A DNA stretch of 64,000 nucleotides. Origin: Aplysia californica. Lineage: Eukaryota > Mollusca > Gastropoda > Aplysiida > Aplysiidae. The position numbers and the translations under genes were made by a program. How positions within the stretch are numbered: position 1 is the stretch's first letter; the number at the start of each line of letters is the position of its first letter. Location: contig NW_004797656.1 of assembly GCF_000002075.1 (NCBI RefSeq), forward strand, positions 429,737-493,736, written 5' to 3'. The notes under the pieces are model-generated. The model was not told the DNA's origin. It made no database searches and saw nothing but the letters and a program-made list of their open reading frames with translations. This document shows, in pieces, positions 46,829-61,504 of the stretch.

Positions 46829-49457
46829 AAAAACAATTTTTGGGATAAGTTTTGCTAAGTTTGCAATGGAATAGGAACAGGATAAATTCATTTTGCATCA
46901 TGTAAGTTTGCAAGTAATATCATCTTGTCACCAACTGAAATTGTCATTTTTTTAAACAAATTCAGAATATTTTTGTGTATCAGATACTTGATAGTGTCAT
47001 GGCCAGCCTAGGAAATATATAAAGACTTTAACATCCCCACTATGGTTTTTATCCTTTCTTCAGAAAACACCTTTAGGGAGTCATGTTCAGTGATGTGTTC
47101 TGTAAATAGCTGGAGTAGCTGTCAGTACTGTTAATGGTCAACTGAATGTTATGCTTTGAAAAAATTGTTTCTGGAGGTGGTTCTTGTCCTTGCTTTCCAA
47201 GCAGAAATATAACAATTATGCCCCTGATTTGGCGATTTGCTTGTTGTATTCTCAAACATCATCTTACAGCTAAAAGAAGTGTAGGGTACTTGAAGTACAA
47301 AGAGTATTGGCAGTTGTTTGTAATGGTACCAAAACATGTTTGTGTGGACCAACTTTGCTGGAGAAAATACAACAGCGAACATTGTAAGGTAAATTTTTTT
47401 ATATGTCACTTCATGTTATCTTTTTTCCACTTCCACAGACAATTTGTATTTATTGTGACTTTCATGACATATCTGGGCTGGTGTGTTAATTACCCAGAGC
47501 TGTTTGATGAAATCCCACACAACACCACTCGCAAGAAGACTTTCGACGATATCACGTATCCATTCGGCACCTGCGTTTCCAGGTTGGTCTCTTTTTAAAA
47601 ATTTTTGGAAACATACTTCTCCGTGTTTATTCTCGCCATCAACCACGTCACTGCCGGCCAGCCTGTCAGCCTCCTCATTACCCTTCACTCCAGAGTGCCC
47701 AGGTCAGAATATCCATGTGATGGCTCTAAGTGATGAGTGTTGTATTGGGTTCATCCGTTCCCTCCAAAGCAGCCTTTTCGCAGGATGCTCTGGGAGTCTG
47801 TGACAATAATGAGATGGGTAGTTCTTGGTCTTGTATTTTGAAGCCAGCCAAGCGCTCTTGTTACGGCCTCAATCTCCATTTTCTTGGTGGAAGTTGTTCT
47901 TTCTATGGCCCCTGACATGCTATGAACCTGTTTGTTCCCACTGCACACCGCAAAACCCCATCCACTTCTCTCACCCCTCCTGACTGATCCATCCCTGTAG
48001 ATCACTAGGTCCTCTGGCTTAGAGTGCTCCTCAATTAACTGTCGTATGTTCGTGACTCAGTGGAGTAGAGCAATCCCTCGCCTTCACTCATCACCACCAT
48101 TATTTCCAAAATTATCACCGCTCTCAGATCAATGACTTACATCTGAAATCCTGGAATCTCTCTCTGCTGTAACTGTTACTTGTTATACTAAGTATGCACG
48201 TAATACACTATTGGACACCATCATACACACTTTTAAAAAAATAATCAGATGGCGTCAATCTCATATAAATAGGCAAGGGATAAAAAAAAAATTGTCGTAC
48301 GTCATTGTCGTTAATGACAGCAGCACATTCCCGTCTTTCACGACCCATAGTGATGTGAACGTTGGCCAGGCTTCTGCAATCGGGGCCCGGTTCAAGCCAT
48401 TCCTTTCCACTGCATATTTCATCGATGCCACAAACTTTCCTGAAGGAGTCTTCAGCTTCTGCCATCCATGAGCTGCCCTGTTTGATCCTATTTCCTTTGA
48501 TGTTGCTTAGGTTGTCGTGCAAAGGGTGCCTCGGGTCTCCCAAAACATTCAAGTACAGCTTTTCCTGTGCCACCTTATGACTCACTCTGATGCTGGCCAG
48601 GTCTTTGTTTAGTTTTTAAGCTGTGTCAAAATGATTTCCTTTCTTCCTTTATGCATTATTTGGTGTGCTTCGTACCCAATAACTTTAAAGAAATGTTGGT
48701 AAACTGTTCTTACCTTACTTCTTTCTCAAATATTACTCGATCTGAATGATTACTGAAAAGAATGATATACATCTATGAGACCATACCATTTGTTCTCAAT
48801 TATAACGTCAAAAAAGATTATACAAGGATGGATCAACCATAGAGTTTACAGTATCATGAACTTAAGTGAGACAGATCAACAAGATTGTTCGAGTGGAGAA
48901 TAAATTAAGATAATGAGGCCTCATTTAATGCTTAAATCAGGGGGTTTTTTGTGGGTGGTTGGTGGGTGCTCTGGCGTGGTCTACTCCTTCTTTCCTATCA
49001 AGCATTCTATCGTCCTTATCTCTCCTCTTTCAATTTTGTATTTGTTACTCTCTTGTAACACTCTAATCTTCAGCACTTATATGTCCTAATAGTGTTGCAA
49101 CTTCCGTAAAACTTTCATTAAGACAAACAATTTTTTTCTGTTTCGACATACTATTTTTTGTTTGTTTATATTTATATCTGAAATCAGCTTATTTCTATTC
49201 TTAATTTCTTTTTGTTCATTATTTGTCATGTCATCATTGTTGATATTTATATTTCAGGTTTGACTTTTGGACCTGGCTTCTTCTAGTTCTCTGCTGTTTG
49301 TTCTTCATTGGGCGCACTATTAAAATGGTGGTGAACTTTAGTAATTACTTGAGGACAAGGAATTTCTTCATCAGTGCTCTCAATATTGAAACAGTAAGTT
49401 GCTCAACTTTAACTGCATGTGTGTATCTTTCAGTTCATTGATCAGAGAAGATAGAAT

Positions 49458-49538
<81 letters not shown>

Positions 49539-52500
49539 CCTCCCTCCCTCCCTCCCTCCCCTTCCCCAATTATAAATTGTCTAGTCTTGGTTCATATACC
49601 CTACGTAGACTTCTGTCCCAGGCTCAATGACTGCGAGAAAACTTTTAATAAGAACTTTTCCAATTTTTTTAACGGGTCCGCAACCAAATTTGAAATAAAT
49701 TATGTTTGATCATCCAGACGCCATATTTTATGCTCAAATTTGAATTGATGGTGCGTTAACCATGTTTTGGAGTAACCTAGAAAAGGCTCTCTATGTTAGA
49801 AAATACGCTGAATTCAAGTCCAAAAAGCGACAATGTCAAAGAGGTCTGTTCGGGGATGTAGCAGTAAAGAAGGCTTTTCAAAGACCCCAATTTACAGAAT
49901 TTTAAACCATGACTTGAAAATGAAGGTACATTACATTTTTGTCCACCTAAGAATAACAACAGCAGACAATGCTTTGGAGAGAAAAACAATGAATTGTGGG
50001 TTTTGAAGACAAGTGAGACAGAGGGAGAATTTTCTACACTTTGTTCACTTTTGCGACGAGGCTCATTTCTACGGGACTAGAAAAGTTACTTCTGTGAATT
50101 GTGTGTACTGGAAAACAGAAAGACAAGATGATATGAATGAGAGGAACTGAAAAAGTGAGACAAAGATCTTGTAAGAGCTACCACGCCGTAGCACTGTCAG
50201 AATACTGCATATTTTTAGTCCGAACACAGAAATGCATTGCCTCTGATTGGGGCCATGTGAAGCATCTTTTGTAAAGCTAACAGTTGTAATGCAGATTCCT
50301 TTTTTGTGTTAAGAATTGTGTAACTGTCTCTCTGGATGGTGCCTTTATGTTTCTACCAAAGGACTTTGCTGTATTCAAAGTGTATTTTTTTTCTTTTAAA
50401 AAAAAAATTTATGTTCCACCTTTTTTTTTGGTGGTCATCGAGTTTGGGACATCCTGTATATTCTTAAAACAAAATTTCTTAACACCTTTCCGCATGAGCT
50501 TACAGCTGTGCACACTGAGTCATTAAACATACTCTTCTTTCATGACTGTAAGCAAGAATGTAGCCAAAGGTTTCTTTTTTTAATGAATGTCTATATTTGA
50601 GGGCCTCTGCTCTGAATGAATTTCAGAGTAATCACCTGTTCATGGGTCTGTTATTTTCATTCGTCAATATTGAATATTTACATTTTAGCTAGCCCATGTC
50701 TATAATTAGCATAAAGATAAACTCAGCATGGTGTGTGACAGTTGAGAGCAAGGAGGAATGAAGGTGTATGTCTGCAGGCAATGTTACCTCTTTAAGACTG
50801 CCCATTATAATATTGTATTTCTCGTGAATGTACTGTTTGTTGTTTTAGAGAACTGTCTGTTGAGGAAAAAATCAGGTCTTGCAGAAGTGGGGCCCTGCCA
50901 CCTCCATATATTGGACCCTGGCGTAACGTTTCTCAAGGACAGATTAAAATTTTCATTCCATTCAGTTGAATACTCTACCTTCCACTTGCCCGTGAAGTTT
51001 ACAAACAGACCTGCAACAGTTTTTTGCTTTTCCAGATGTTCCTTCATTACAGCTTGGAAATCTTGAAGAGTTGATAATAATAGTCTTAGTTTAGTTTTGT
51101 AAGAGTTTTACAGCGCTTGCAACTACATAAGGTCATATGAGCGTGCAAAAAAAAGTTGGTTGCATTCACAACAGTTTACAGCAACCAACGATAGTCTGAC
51201 CTGTTCTCTTGCCTTTTCCATAACTCTCTATGCATTTTGTGGTAATGAAAAGAAGTTTGTTTTTGTACTCCTTTTTTCTGATGGATGCCTGTGATTAATG
51301 AAGGTAAAGTTTATTAATCCTTTGGTCGACCACTTGTTCACCAGTTTCTTAACTCTTATCTCATCAGCTTGGAGGCAGATTTAAGATCTTAAATTTTGCT
51401 TCTAGAATATGTTGAAAGAAGATTTGAGACGCTGTATAATGTTTGTACCTTTCCCTTTCCCTTCTCCACCCATATCCCTCTCGTCCTATTTTTGCTCACT
51501 TTAGCGAGAGCTGAGTAACATGACATGGCATGAGGTCCAGTCGCGTTTACTGGAAGTTCAAAAGGAGGAGCAGATTTGTATACACAAACAGGAGCTCACC
51601 CACTTAGGTAAGGAAATTTGGTAAACTTGTAACGGTCTGAGTATACCTATGAGTATACCTAACTCCATGGGTATAAATTCAGGTATTTATGTGCTATGAT
51701 GCAGAATTTGCCTACTGGTGAGTGAAGTTGCAATCTACGGTAATAAAGTCTACAACTTAAAAGCTTTTTTAAAAAAAACTATGCGTTCTTTTTATAAGTT
51801 TAGCACTGGCCATAGAGGATTTTGGAAGTATTTTGTTTTAATCCAAGTAGTAATTGGAACTGAAATTTGATAAGAAATGTTATACTTGAATGATAAGTTA
51901 TGAGCTCATTATCTCATCACTTCAGTATTTATACATCGTCCTTTTTATGGGTTTTTAAAATGTATGCAGGGGTATTGGAGTGCTATTTTAAAAAATATAA
52001 ATGCTATTAGCACATTATTTACAATTATCTAATTTTACCGTTTTGTGTCCTTTTCAGATATTTACCATAGAATTCTGCGTTTCAAGAACTATCTGGTTGC
52101 CATGGTGAACAAAAATTTGCTCCCTCTCAAGATGCGTATGCCTCTTGTTGGAGAACAGTACGTACTCTTGTCTTGTTCTTTTACAATTAACTTTCACTTC
52201 TCTTTTTTTATTTTTTACTTTTCAGATTTCTTAGAATTGTTTCGCTGACTTCCAATAGGTAGTTTAGCATTTCGCGGACTTCCAATAGGTAGTTTAAGTG
52301 CATATTTTCATCTTTCTTATTCATGTATTATTGTTAATATGTGTGATTTATACTTCAACCACAATTATCCTTGTGTTGATGTTCTTCTCTTCATCTCAAA
52401 CCTAAGTTTTAGTTTGAGTTTTGCAAGGCATGCAACACAAAAAGAGGTCATATAGGTGCCAAAGATAAAAGTTGTTGCTAGGGAGTAACGTACAAAAAAG

Positions 52501-55500
52501 GAGTAGAGATAGTTTGATAGATTTCTGAACGGAAGGTTGGAGCAAACCACACCAGAGTGCCTGCCAACCACCCACCAAACCTAAGTAAAAAAACGAATGT
52601 TATCCATGTATGACTGTTTGATTCAATTTATCTACAAAGTGGTCTTGTGGTAGATGATTTAGTTTAACTTTAGGGTGAGTTCTGACTGAATTTTTTTGGC
52701 GAGGAAGTTCATGACTTGAGGAAGTGCACAGCCTCTACATCTTTTGCTTGTGTTTATATTAGAACAGTCCTGGCCTTTAGATTGTATATTTTTGCAATGC
52801 TTAAGGGTGTACTCAGATTCATGGAAACATTTCACCCTGTTACCATTTATGTTGCGTAAAAGCTCTAAGTTTGAGATTCATGATTTGCATAAAAGTTGAC
52901 CTTTGACCTGCTGATTAAAGTTTTTAGGGTTCATTGAGCATCACCATCTTTCTGTTGAGATGGAATATCCTTTAGAGCTCGGCTGTACGCTGATAGGCAG
53001 GGTCAATGCAGCCTGACTCCTAATTTTCTTCATTGTGTCAATAGCGAAGTAACACGCTGACATTTGTTTATATGGACTTAAAAAGGGAAGATCGGTGACT
53101 TTTAGACTTCCCTGCTGTCGTTTCCGTTCCAGATGATTGGTAGGCTTTTTGTTAAGGTTTATTTCTTCTTCTTTACCAAAACTACTCTGTCATACGCTGA
53201 CAAAACTCCCCCTCCGCATTTTTTTACAGGGCCAGATTTTAATATGAGCATATATGATTTATCTTTCAGTGCTCTACTTACACACGGAATGAGATTCAAC
53301 CTGGACTGCCTCTTGTACTGTAAGTTGTTAACTGAGACTGGAGCATGCTTGCCTGTTGTGGGAGAGTTGTGAAGGAGGGAATACTTCTTTGTTCTTTCAT
53401 AAAAGTCTGTTGATCGGGAATTTGCTAAAAGTTTTACCTTTTTTTCTGACTTTTGAAGGAAAGAGTGATGTAAGCCTACTATTTTTAGAAATGAGTGCAT
53501 ACACCTGGGGGGAGGGGGGCTTACTTGTGGTGTCGGTGGCCTGGTGGTTAGGCTTTCGGACTCGCAACCGTAAGGTCGCGGGTTCGAATCCTGTTAGGGG
53601 CCCGACGTTGTGTCCTTGGGAAAGGCACTTTACACGAATTTTCCTCACTTCACCCAGGTGGGAATGGGTACCCGGCTATAGACAGTGAAAGATCTTGTCA
53701 GTTTGTTAGTGTTTGAGCGCTTAATCGGCTGCTTGCACTGTATGCTTCCCGGGAAGCTGAGAATGTTTTTGGAGTGTTCTATGGTCTGCTGGGGTAATAA
53801 TATTGTGTAAAGCGCATAGAGCCTGCTGTTGAGCGGGGATATGCGCTATACAAATGCTATTTATTATTATTATTATTATTATTTTGTCCAAATTCCTACA
53901 AAGAGTACCATGAAATTAATACTACAAAGTGCTCACAGATATAACTCTTTTAGTTGATTCAGTTATGGCTTCAGTACTTCGAATAATGGATGTTCTCCTT
54001 ACATACCACAGGGAGTCCATGGTCCATCTTCCTCAACAGTTACACGATGAGAGAAGAATACAGGAGTCATCACAAGAGAAAACAGCTTGCTGAACAGTAA
54101 GACCTTGACAAGTTACATTCTTCTTTTTTCAGCATAGGAAGTTCCCCATTTTTTTTTTTCTTCTCAACCATTAAATTGTATTTCTTTCCCTTTACCTAAG
54201 TTCTTGTATTGCCTTTGCATAATGTTTTACTGTATTATCCTTTTCAGTTATCCAAAAAGGTCATTTCCTTGTTCAAATATTTCAGAGTTTTCTCACTCAA
54301 GAGTATGTTTTTTTATGCGACATTTTAAGGTCATTTCAAAAGTAAGTGATTGTGCTTTGTGTTTTCACATATGTACAGGTGGATCCTCATAAAATGATAA
54401 ATGTTTTATCTTGTTCTCAGACTTTCGACTCACATTGCCGTGTTGGCAGTGCTGAATCTGGTGCTGTGTCCCTTCATCTTCCTTTACCAGATCATCTACT
54501 TTTTCTTTCGCTATACTGAGGTGAGTGAGAGTAACAGAACAAAAACAATACCCTTGTGCTCACAGTTATACATGGAAAATGGGTCAAATTGTTGTACTTG
54601 GACACTTTTTTGTGCCCGGCATCGACTATTTAGGAGGTGGGCTGCTTCGGCCCTGCCTGACACGGCCAATGTAGTACACAACTTTATAGATGGGGATAGT
54701 TGTGACTAAGAGCCTCACCAGTACACCACAGATGCTGGTTAGGCCACATGCTTAAAAGCTGTGTGACTAGATTGAAAAAGTTGTAATTGACTTCCACTAA
54801 GAAAGATGGGAGGGGGGGGGGGGGGGGGGGGGAGGGGGGAATTTGCAAAGAGTTACAAAGAATAGCAGACAAGACTGTGGTTCTGCTGATTAAAGAATCA
54901 GTTTTCTCCTTGACAGCTTATCATGGCTGACAAGGAATGATATGTTTGGATGGGTTTGTGCTTTCAGCTTTGAAGTTCAAGTGAGAGGCTTGTGTAAAAT
55001 CTTGTGCTGTCAAAGAGAAGGCAAAACAGGCACCATCATCTCTGCATTGGCTGGCCAACTCTTGCCACTTTGCCATCATCCCACAAGGGAGGTACAGCAC
55101 CGCTATATTCACTTGATTTTGTTCCTGTCAGTTGTTAAGTAACCATGTACAACTGAGTGATTCAGGGGGGGGGGGGTTGTTTTTTGTTTTTTTTGGTAAG
55201 TGTTTTATGGCGCTCGCAACTGCATAAGGCCATATGAATGCATGGTACACAATAAGCATTTTCGGTTTGGAAGGAATTCATTTTTAATTTTGTCCAGGTG
55301 GCTGTCGAAGCCTACTCTTATTGATTTTGGAACCACCAAGGGATCTTTAACATATACAACTTAGACACATAATCTCCAAGATTTTTGGCTCTTATCTGAG
55401 AGGGCTAGGTGTTAAATCTTACCTACCCTAAGATCAGAGGTTTGGTTGAAAGACAGCAGCAAGAAGGAGCCAAGGAGTAGCAGTAGAGGGGCTGCAGAAA

Positions 55501-57628
55501 GAGTCAGGAGCCCAGAGGAGGGGGCAAAGGAAAGGAGGAAGAGGGCAGAAAGTGGAGACGAGAACAGATGACAGAACATGGTTAGAGAGTAAGAAAGGAG
55601 GTGAATGGAGAACATTTTCAGTCGCTGTCAGATTTAAAACCCAGGACCTATTGAATGAGAGGCGAACACGTACCTCCAGACCATGAGAACCCCCTTCAAG
55701 GAGAATAGGGCAAAGTGCCTTAGGTGATCCTAACTAGTTGGGTTAGGAATGGAACCCAGGATCTTTTGATTGTGAATGCCACACTTTTAGCTCTAGATGT
55801 GGACGTCTTGTTCAGAAAGTTTTCCAGCTCCATTCTCTCTCAAATGTTGCTCACAGAATAATTTCAAATTTATCAGTATTCTTATTTTGATGCCATATGT
55901 CTGATAGCCATTTATTAATTTTTTTTAAACATTTGTTTGTTATTTTCTTTTTATGAATTTTTTTTTTTAAACTGTATTTGTCTTGTTTTCTTTTGCCCAG
56001 TTTGTGAAGAGGTCACCAAGCTTTCTTGGATCCCGACAGTGGTATGTGCCTTAATGACTGTTAGGTCTTTAGAGAAATTTAAGTGGGTACCCATTGAGTC
56101 AGAAGCTCTTTCTGGAGATAAGGATCAACTGTACGGTTGTACATGGTGTTTGTTCAAAATTATAGTAAAACTCAGCTGTGACTTTCACAGCTCCCAGAGC
56201 TTGAGCATATCTTTCATTGTGGGAAACAGAATAATAGTCCTAAACAGGATGCTTACCAATTACTGGTTTTGTTTATTCTGTTACAAAAATATATGGAGAT
56301 GGATTTAAGACTAGAAGGTCTGGCTTCATGAATGATGTTTCTGTATTTTAAACAACATTAAATGGGGCCTGTACCATACGATATTGATGTAACATGTTTC
56401 TGAAGTTTCAATAAAAATAATAATACTGACTTTGAAATTTCATTTTTTCTGTCATATTGATGCTGAAATATTGTTTTTATTGTAAAGATTAGAGCTGTTG
56501 ATCTTTAATTCCAAGTAAATAACAAGCCAACATGTTATTGTAATTATTTGCTTCAATAGTACTTGTATCTATTCCATTGTGATAATGCTGACGGATTATA
56601 GCTTTCTAATGTAGACGTTGACGAAAGATTGAAGATCAAGCTACTATTTTGATTTCTCATTTTTATTTTTTACTTAATCCATATGAGGATCTAAAATTTT
56701 GACTTTTTCTTTTTTCATCAATCATTTCAGGGCCAACTATGGTCGCTTATACCTTCGGCACTTCAATGAGCTTGATCACGAACTGTATGCGAGGTAAATG
56801 GTTTTCCCTTTATTGTAGTGCTTGAGTTTTGCTCCACATGAAAAGAGTGCTTTTAAAAAAATGATCACTTCTGTTTTATTTCTCAAATACATGTCACTGA
56901 TTGAGTAAAAGATTAGCCCTTTGGTTCTGTCCTGACACTAATGTGTGTCACAACACAGTGAAATCAAGTGTTCATCAATTTTTGGGGCATGTGGAGTTAT
57001 TGGTACTACCTTAAAGCTTGTTGATTTGTTTTGCTTTTGACGAAAAAAAAAACCCCGTTTATCTTGAATAGAAGTCGAGACATCTGCGATTGAAGGAGGT
57101 GGGGGGGTTGCCTGGTGTCAAAAATTTAATTTACGAAAATATGGCTGCCAAAATGTTGTGACTTCCGAGCTTGAGTGTCCTTGGAAACTTGCAAATTTCA
57201 TTTTTTTTGCCATCGATCAACTTTTGTCCATAAAATCCCCACAGAAATGTGTTTTTAAGTGGACATAACAGGTGTTGAGCAAAAGAAAAAAAGAAAGAAA
57301 TTGGGCCGAAAAATGTTGGGTTTTTTAAATTTTATTATTTTGACGAGTGCCCCATTTCACCACGATGCCAAACACATGAATCTAGGAAAGAGTGAGACAG
57401 CCAAAGATCAAAATGTTGGATTGATAAGAAGGAAAAATACACGTCTCCAATCACTGATGCTCTCCAACCACTTAATGACAGCTGCACACTGTGTTGAAGC
57501 TGCATCGCCTTTTGAGATAATGCTGAAGGGGAAGATAAGATAAGCCTTTTACACTCTTCCTTTTATGAGAAATTTTTTTAACATTTTTACAGTGCTTAGT
57601 ATAGGTACATATAGTTGTACCAAAATAC

Positions 57629-57701
<73 letters not shown>

Positions 57702-57708
57702 TACCCCA

Positions 57709-57741
<33 letters not shown>

Positions 57742-60700
57742 CCTCCCTCACTCTTTCTTTCTCTATCTCTCTCTCTTTCTCTCGCTCTTTTTCTCTCTCT
57801 TTCTATCTCTCTCTCTTCTCTCTCTCACTTTCTCTCTCTCTCTCTGTCTGTCTGTCTGTATGTCTCTATCTCTGCCTCTCCCCTCCCCCTCTAGATGTTG
57901 CACGATATCAGTGTTATTTAGTTATATCTAAGTAACTAGAAGAAATAGCCATAAATAGGTCAAGCTTCTGTTTTTTATTTTTTTAAACTGTTGTCAATTG
58001 CTCAATGAAAATCTTACCTCAGGACAACGATGAGAGTCCGTTATAACTTGTTTGATGGTGAATCAAACTTTCTGGTAGTCAGTTATGAGTTGTTCTTTAA
58101 GATGTATGATTCTTAAGTATTTGCCAAGTTGTGAAAATACACTCTAAGCTACCTAGTCTTTTTTTTTTAAGTCTATGTAGGATGGTTTTGCAACTCTGTA
58201 ATGATTTTACTTCATTTTTTTCCAGGTTGAACCGAGCATACATACCATCGAAGATGTACATGAACAGTTTCACTTCAGCATCTGTGACTCTTGTAGCGAA
58301 GTAGGTTTAGCTTTTTATTTTAACTCCTAAGCATTTTCTTACAAGTAGAATCAATAGCTCTATTTTGTTCATGTGGAAATCACAGAAGTTAAAGGCTTCA
58401 CTTCTATGGATTAAACCTAGTAAATTGAAGTTACTGTATTTATAATTGACAAAATATTGACTTATCTATAGATAGTTTTTTTCCCATGTAGATTTTTTTT
58501 TAAATTTGCAAATCCAATGCATTCTTCCTTTTGAGCTATTTTACTGTACAAATAAACCAACCTCATCTCTTTTTTTTTCATTCTAGTGCATATTGTCCCC
58601 TCGTGATGAAATGAATTAAAATCCTAATGTAGGAACTTCTATTGGCCTCTAGGTATGTCGCTTTCTTTGCTGGAGCCCCAGCCGCAGTGCTCTTCATTTT
58701 GGGCGTCCTGGACTTCAATGATGTCACCAAGGTGGAGCATCTGTTCACGGTGGCTTCTGTCTGTGGTAAGGGATATACTCTGTACGAGTCATGCTTGAGG
58801 GTTATACGCAACCACTAGCTTTTACTATTGTATGTTTCCCTTGAACTTGTTGACTTGAAGGGTTGCCGTTACTTTTTCCTAATGAAAACACTCTATTTTT
58901 TAAGTTGGACCACGAAGTTTCACACCACAAAGTTTTGTTGTTTTTTTCCACTAGGGCATGATCCCTGAAGTGGGAGGGATTGGTATATTAAAGTATGACC
59001 AAATTTCATTTTTCTTGTGTGTTGATTATATGATACATAAGATCAACTTAAGAGCAGAAGTAACAAGTTCATTTTCCCCTGAGTTTACATTAAGAAAATG
59101 AAATTGGCATTTTCCTCAAAGCTAGAATGTTTTTATTGCATTTGTAAAGGGCTATTGTTTTCCTGTGAGATTAATTGCCTTATTTGTGTCTCTTTCAGGT
59201 ATGCTGGCTACAATTTGCTCGTCTCTCATCCCTGATGAGGTGGGTAGATTCCTACTGTTTTTATAGTGAATGTCTGGATTTTTGGGTCTTTTTTATGTTG
59301 AGGTGCTCCATATTACTCCCTAGAGTTCATTTTTTGTAGTCAAGTCTGTCTGTCTGTCTGTAGGAGGTCACTGACTTTATATATATATGAGCAGCCCCTG
59401 CTCTTCCCTGTCCTGTTAACCCTTTGAGCCCTGGACCTGTGACGCGTAACATTTCTTGTTTGCCTAGCCACTAGTACACTGGTGAGGGAGACACTATCCC
59501 CAACCCGGCTCATCTGAGACAAAACCCACGGGGAAAACGGTTTTGCTTCAAAGGGCGTTATTGATTATTTTGAAGATCTTTCTAAATTAGATTCTGGTAT
59601 TGATGAGGACTACCCTGAGTGGGGTATGGAATGTGATTCTGACAACGATTTTAATGTGAGAGTAATAATAGCGTGAATCGCTCAGGAGCTCAGGCAGAGG
59701 GGCACAGTAGCTTCGGAAGGTCAAGGCTCAAAGGGTTAAAGAAATTCCAATTCTAACAAAAACTGCAACAAACAAACGCACAAGTTGACCAGTGTGTTGA
59801 TGTCTTTGTCCCCAGAATGAGGTCTACTGTCCAGAGAGACTGATGATGAGCATCCTGGCTCAGATCCACTACATGCCGGACCACTGGAAGGGGAAGGCTC
59901 ACACCTCGACAGTCAGGGACGAGTTCTCCATGCTCTTTCAGTACAAACTGGTAACATTTCTCTTGTTCTCTTGTTTAATTGTTAAGGCAATAAGAATTTA
60001 AACAAAACTGAAAGGGACTTTTAAGAAGGAATTAAGATGGTGAGCTTCAAGAACATTACATCAGACATTTTTCGGGGTATGGCCGTTTGTCAAAAACACA
60101 TACCCTTGGATTACAAACAGTATGTAGTAATATCCTTGAAATGCCTCAGCCCATTCAATTTGATTGTTGGCATGTAACTCTTTCTCACTTCTTTTAATTC
60201 TCTACGCTGTTCAGTCCAAACTGGTGCTGTAAAAGATTTTCTATCATTACAGTGACAAATGTCTGCTCATGGAGCAAGGGGAAAAAAAGCAAGCAATAAA
60301 TTTATTCCTATCCCTCTAGGAAGGCTTTTCATAATGGTGCATTGCATTCTAATAATGTCTTTATTTTTGGACATAGATGTACATCCTGGAAGAACTGTTC
60401 AGCCCCCTGATCACTCCATTCTGGCTTTTCTTCGGACTCCGACCAAAAGCAATGCAGATTGTGGATTTCTTCCGATGTTTCACGGTCGACGTCGCCGGTG
60501 TTGGTGATGTGTGTTCGTTTGCTCAGATGGACATCAAGAAACATGGAAATCCTCAGGTAGGACAACTTTTGTACCTGATGGACAGACTGCCAAGGGGACT
60601 TTCATGAGCATGAGCTTTTGTCATGTAGCTGAAATTAATAGCAAAAACATTGAGTGACTTATGGTTACATCAGCACATAGGCTCTTTTCTTCTGGGGTTT

Positions 60701-61448
60701 TATTCAAGATATAGGTTGTTTCATATACTTTCATATATATATATGCAAAAGTTCGTTGCCATTTTTGTATGTTGCTCTATGTTTTCAAAAAGGTGACACT
60801 CCTTTTTCATAATGCAAATCCTAGAAGGATCCCCTAACAATATGCTGCTTAAATCATTCATTTGTCAAAAGCATTTTGTTACATTTGTAAATCCTCAGTA
60901 AGCTAGGGCAAAGTCGGCCAATAAGAACATCGGCTCGACGTTCTCGTCAAACTCTAAAAGTCTACTGTGACTTTGACCTTGAATTTAGAGTGAAGTTACG
61001 ACTTCCTATGCTGTTATTGTTATAGCCAAGACAGGGTCATAGGTTTTGGGCTTACTAGTTCTATTTTTAGCTCTTCGACTTCCGGTTTCGGATAACAAAC
61101 GTTGTGGGGTTACTGTTACCCTTTAAAAGTTTGTTTCCGCGCTAAATTTATTTAATCTTACTCGTTTTAAAAATCAGAATTGAGCTTAAAAATAATTTAT
61201 ATAACCTACATATTTATGTGTAATCAACTGTTTTAATCTCATAATTATTTACATCTGTTTTTGCAAAACCAAATCTGATCTCTTGGAACTTGAACGAAGA
61301 CTTTAATATTACAGTGCAGCTAACAAAATAACAGAAGACAGCCAAGACAGCAATCATTAGTTTTACTGGTACTGTAATTGATCCAGTGACGGTGACTGTG
61401 ACTGGCACGCCAGCACTGCTCGGCGAGCAGGCCAGCCAGCCTCGCACA

Positions 61449-61504
<56 letters not shown>

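Noticed and set aside
47416-47688. 90-codon minus ORF as a gene
   Set aside because: Half is LINE RNase H sequence and half is antisense of ATG9 exon 3.
47590-48005. RNase H domain as a possible retrovirus or LTR element
   Set aside because: No long terminal repeats, protease or integrase nearby; the preceding segment and domain order fit a non-LTR I-type LINE.
50758-51066. Overlapping 102-codon plus and 80-codon minus ORFs in ATG9 intron 4
   Set aside because: No domain recognised, no splice context, and each is the shadow of the other.
53528-53610. tRNA gene
   Set aside because: A and B boxes are present, but the sequence continues into the SINE core and tail, and the same unit occurs at 29366-29720.
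57565-57935. Two long serine/leucine-rich ORFs
   Set aside because: They are translations of a CT microsatellite in an ATG9 intron.
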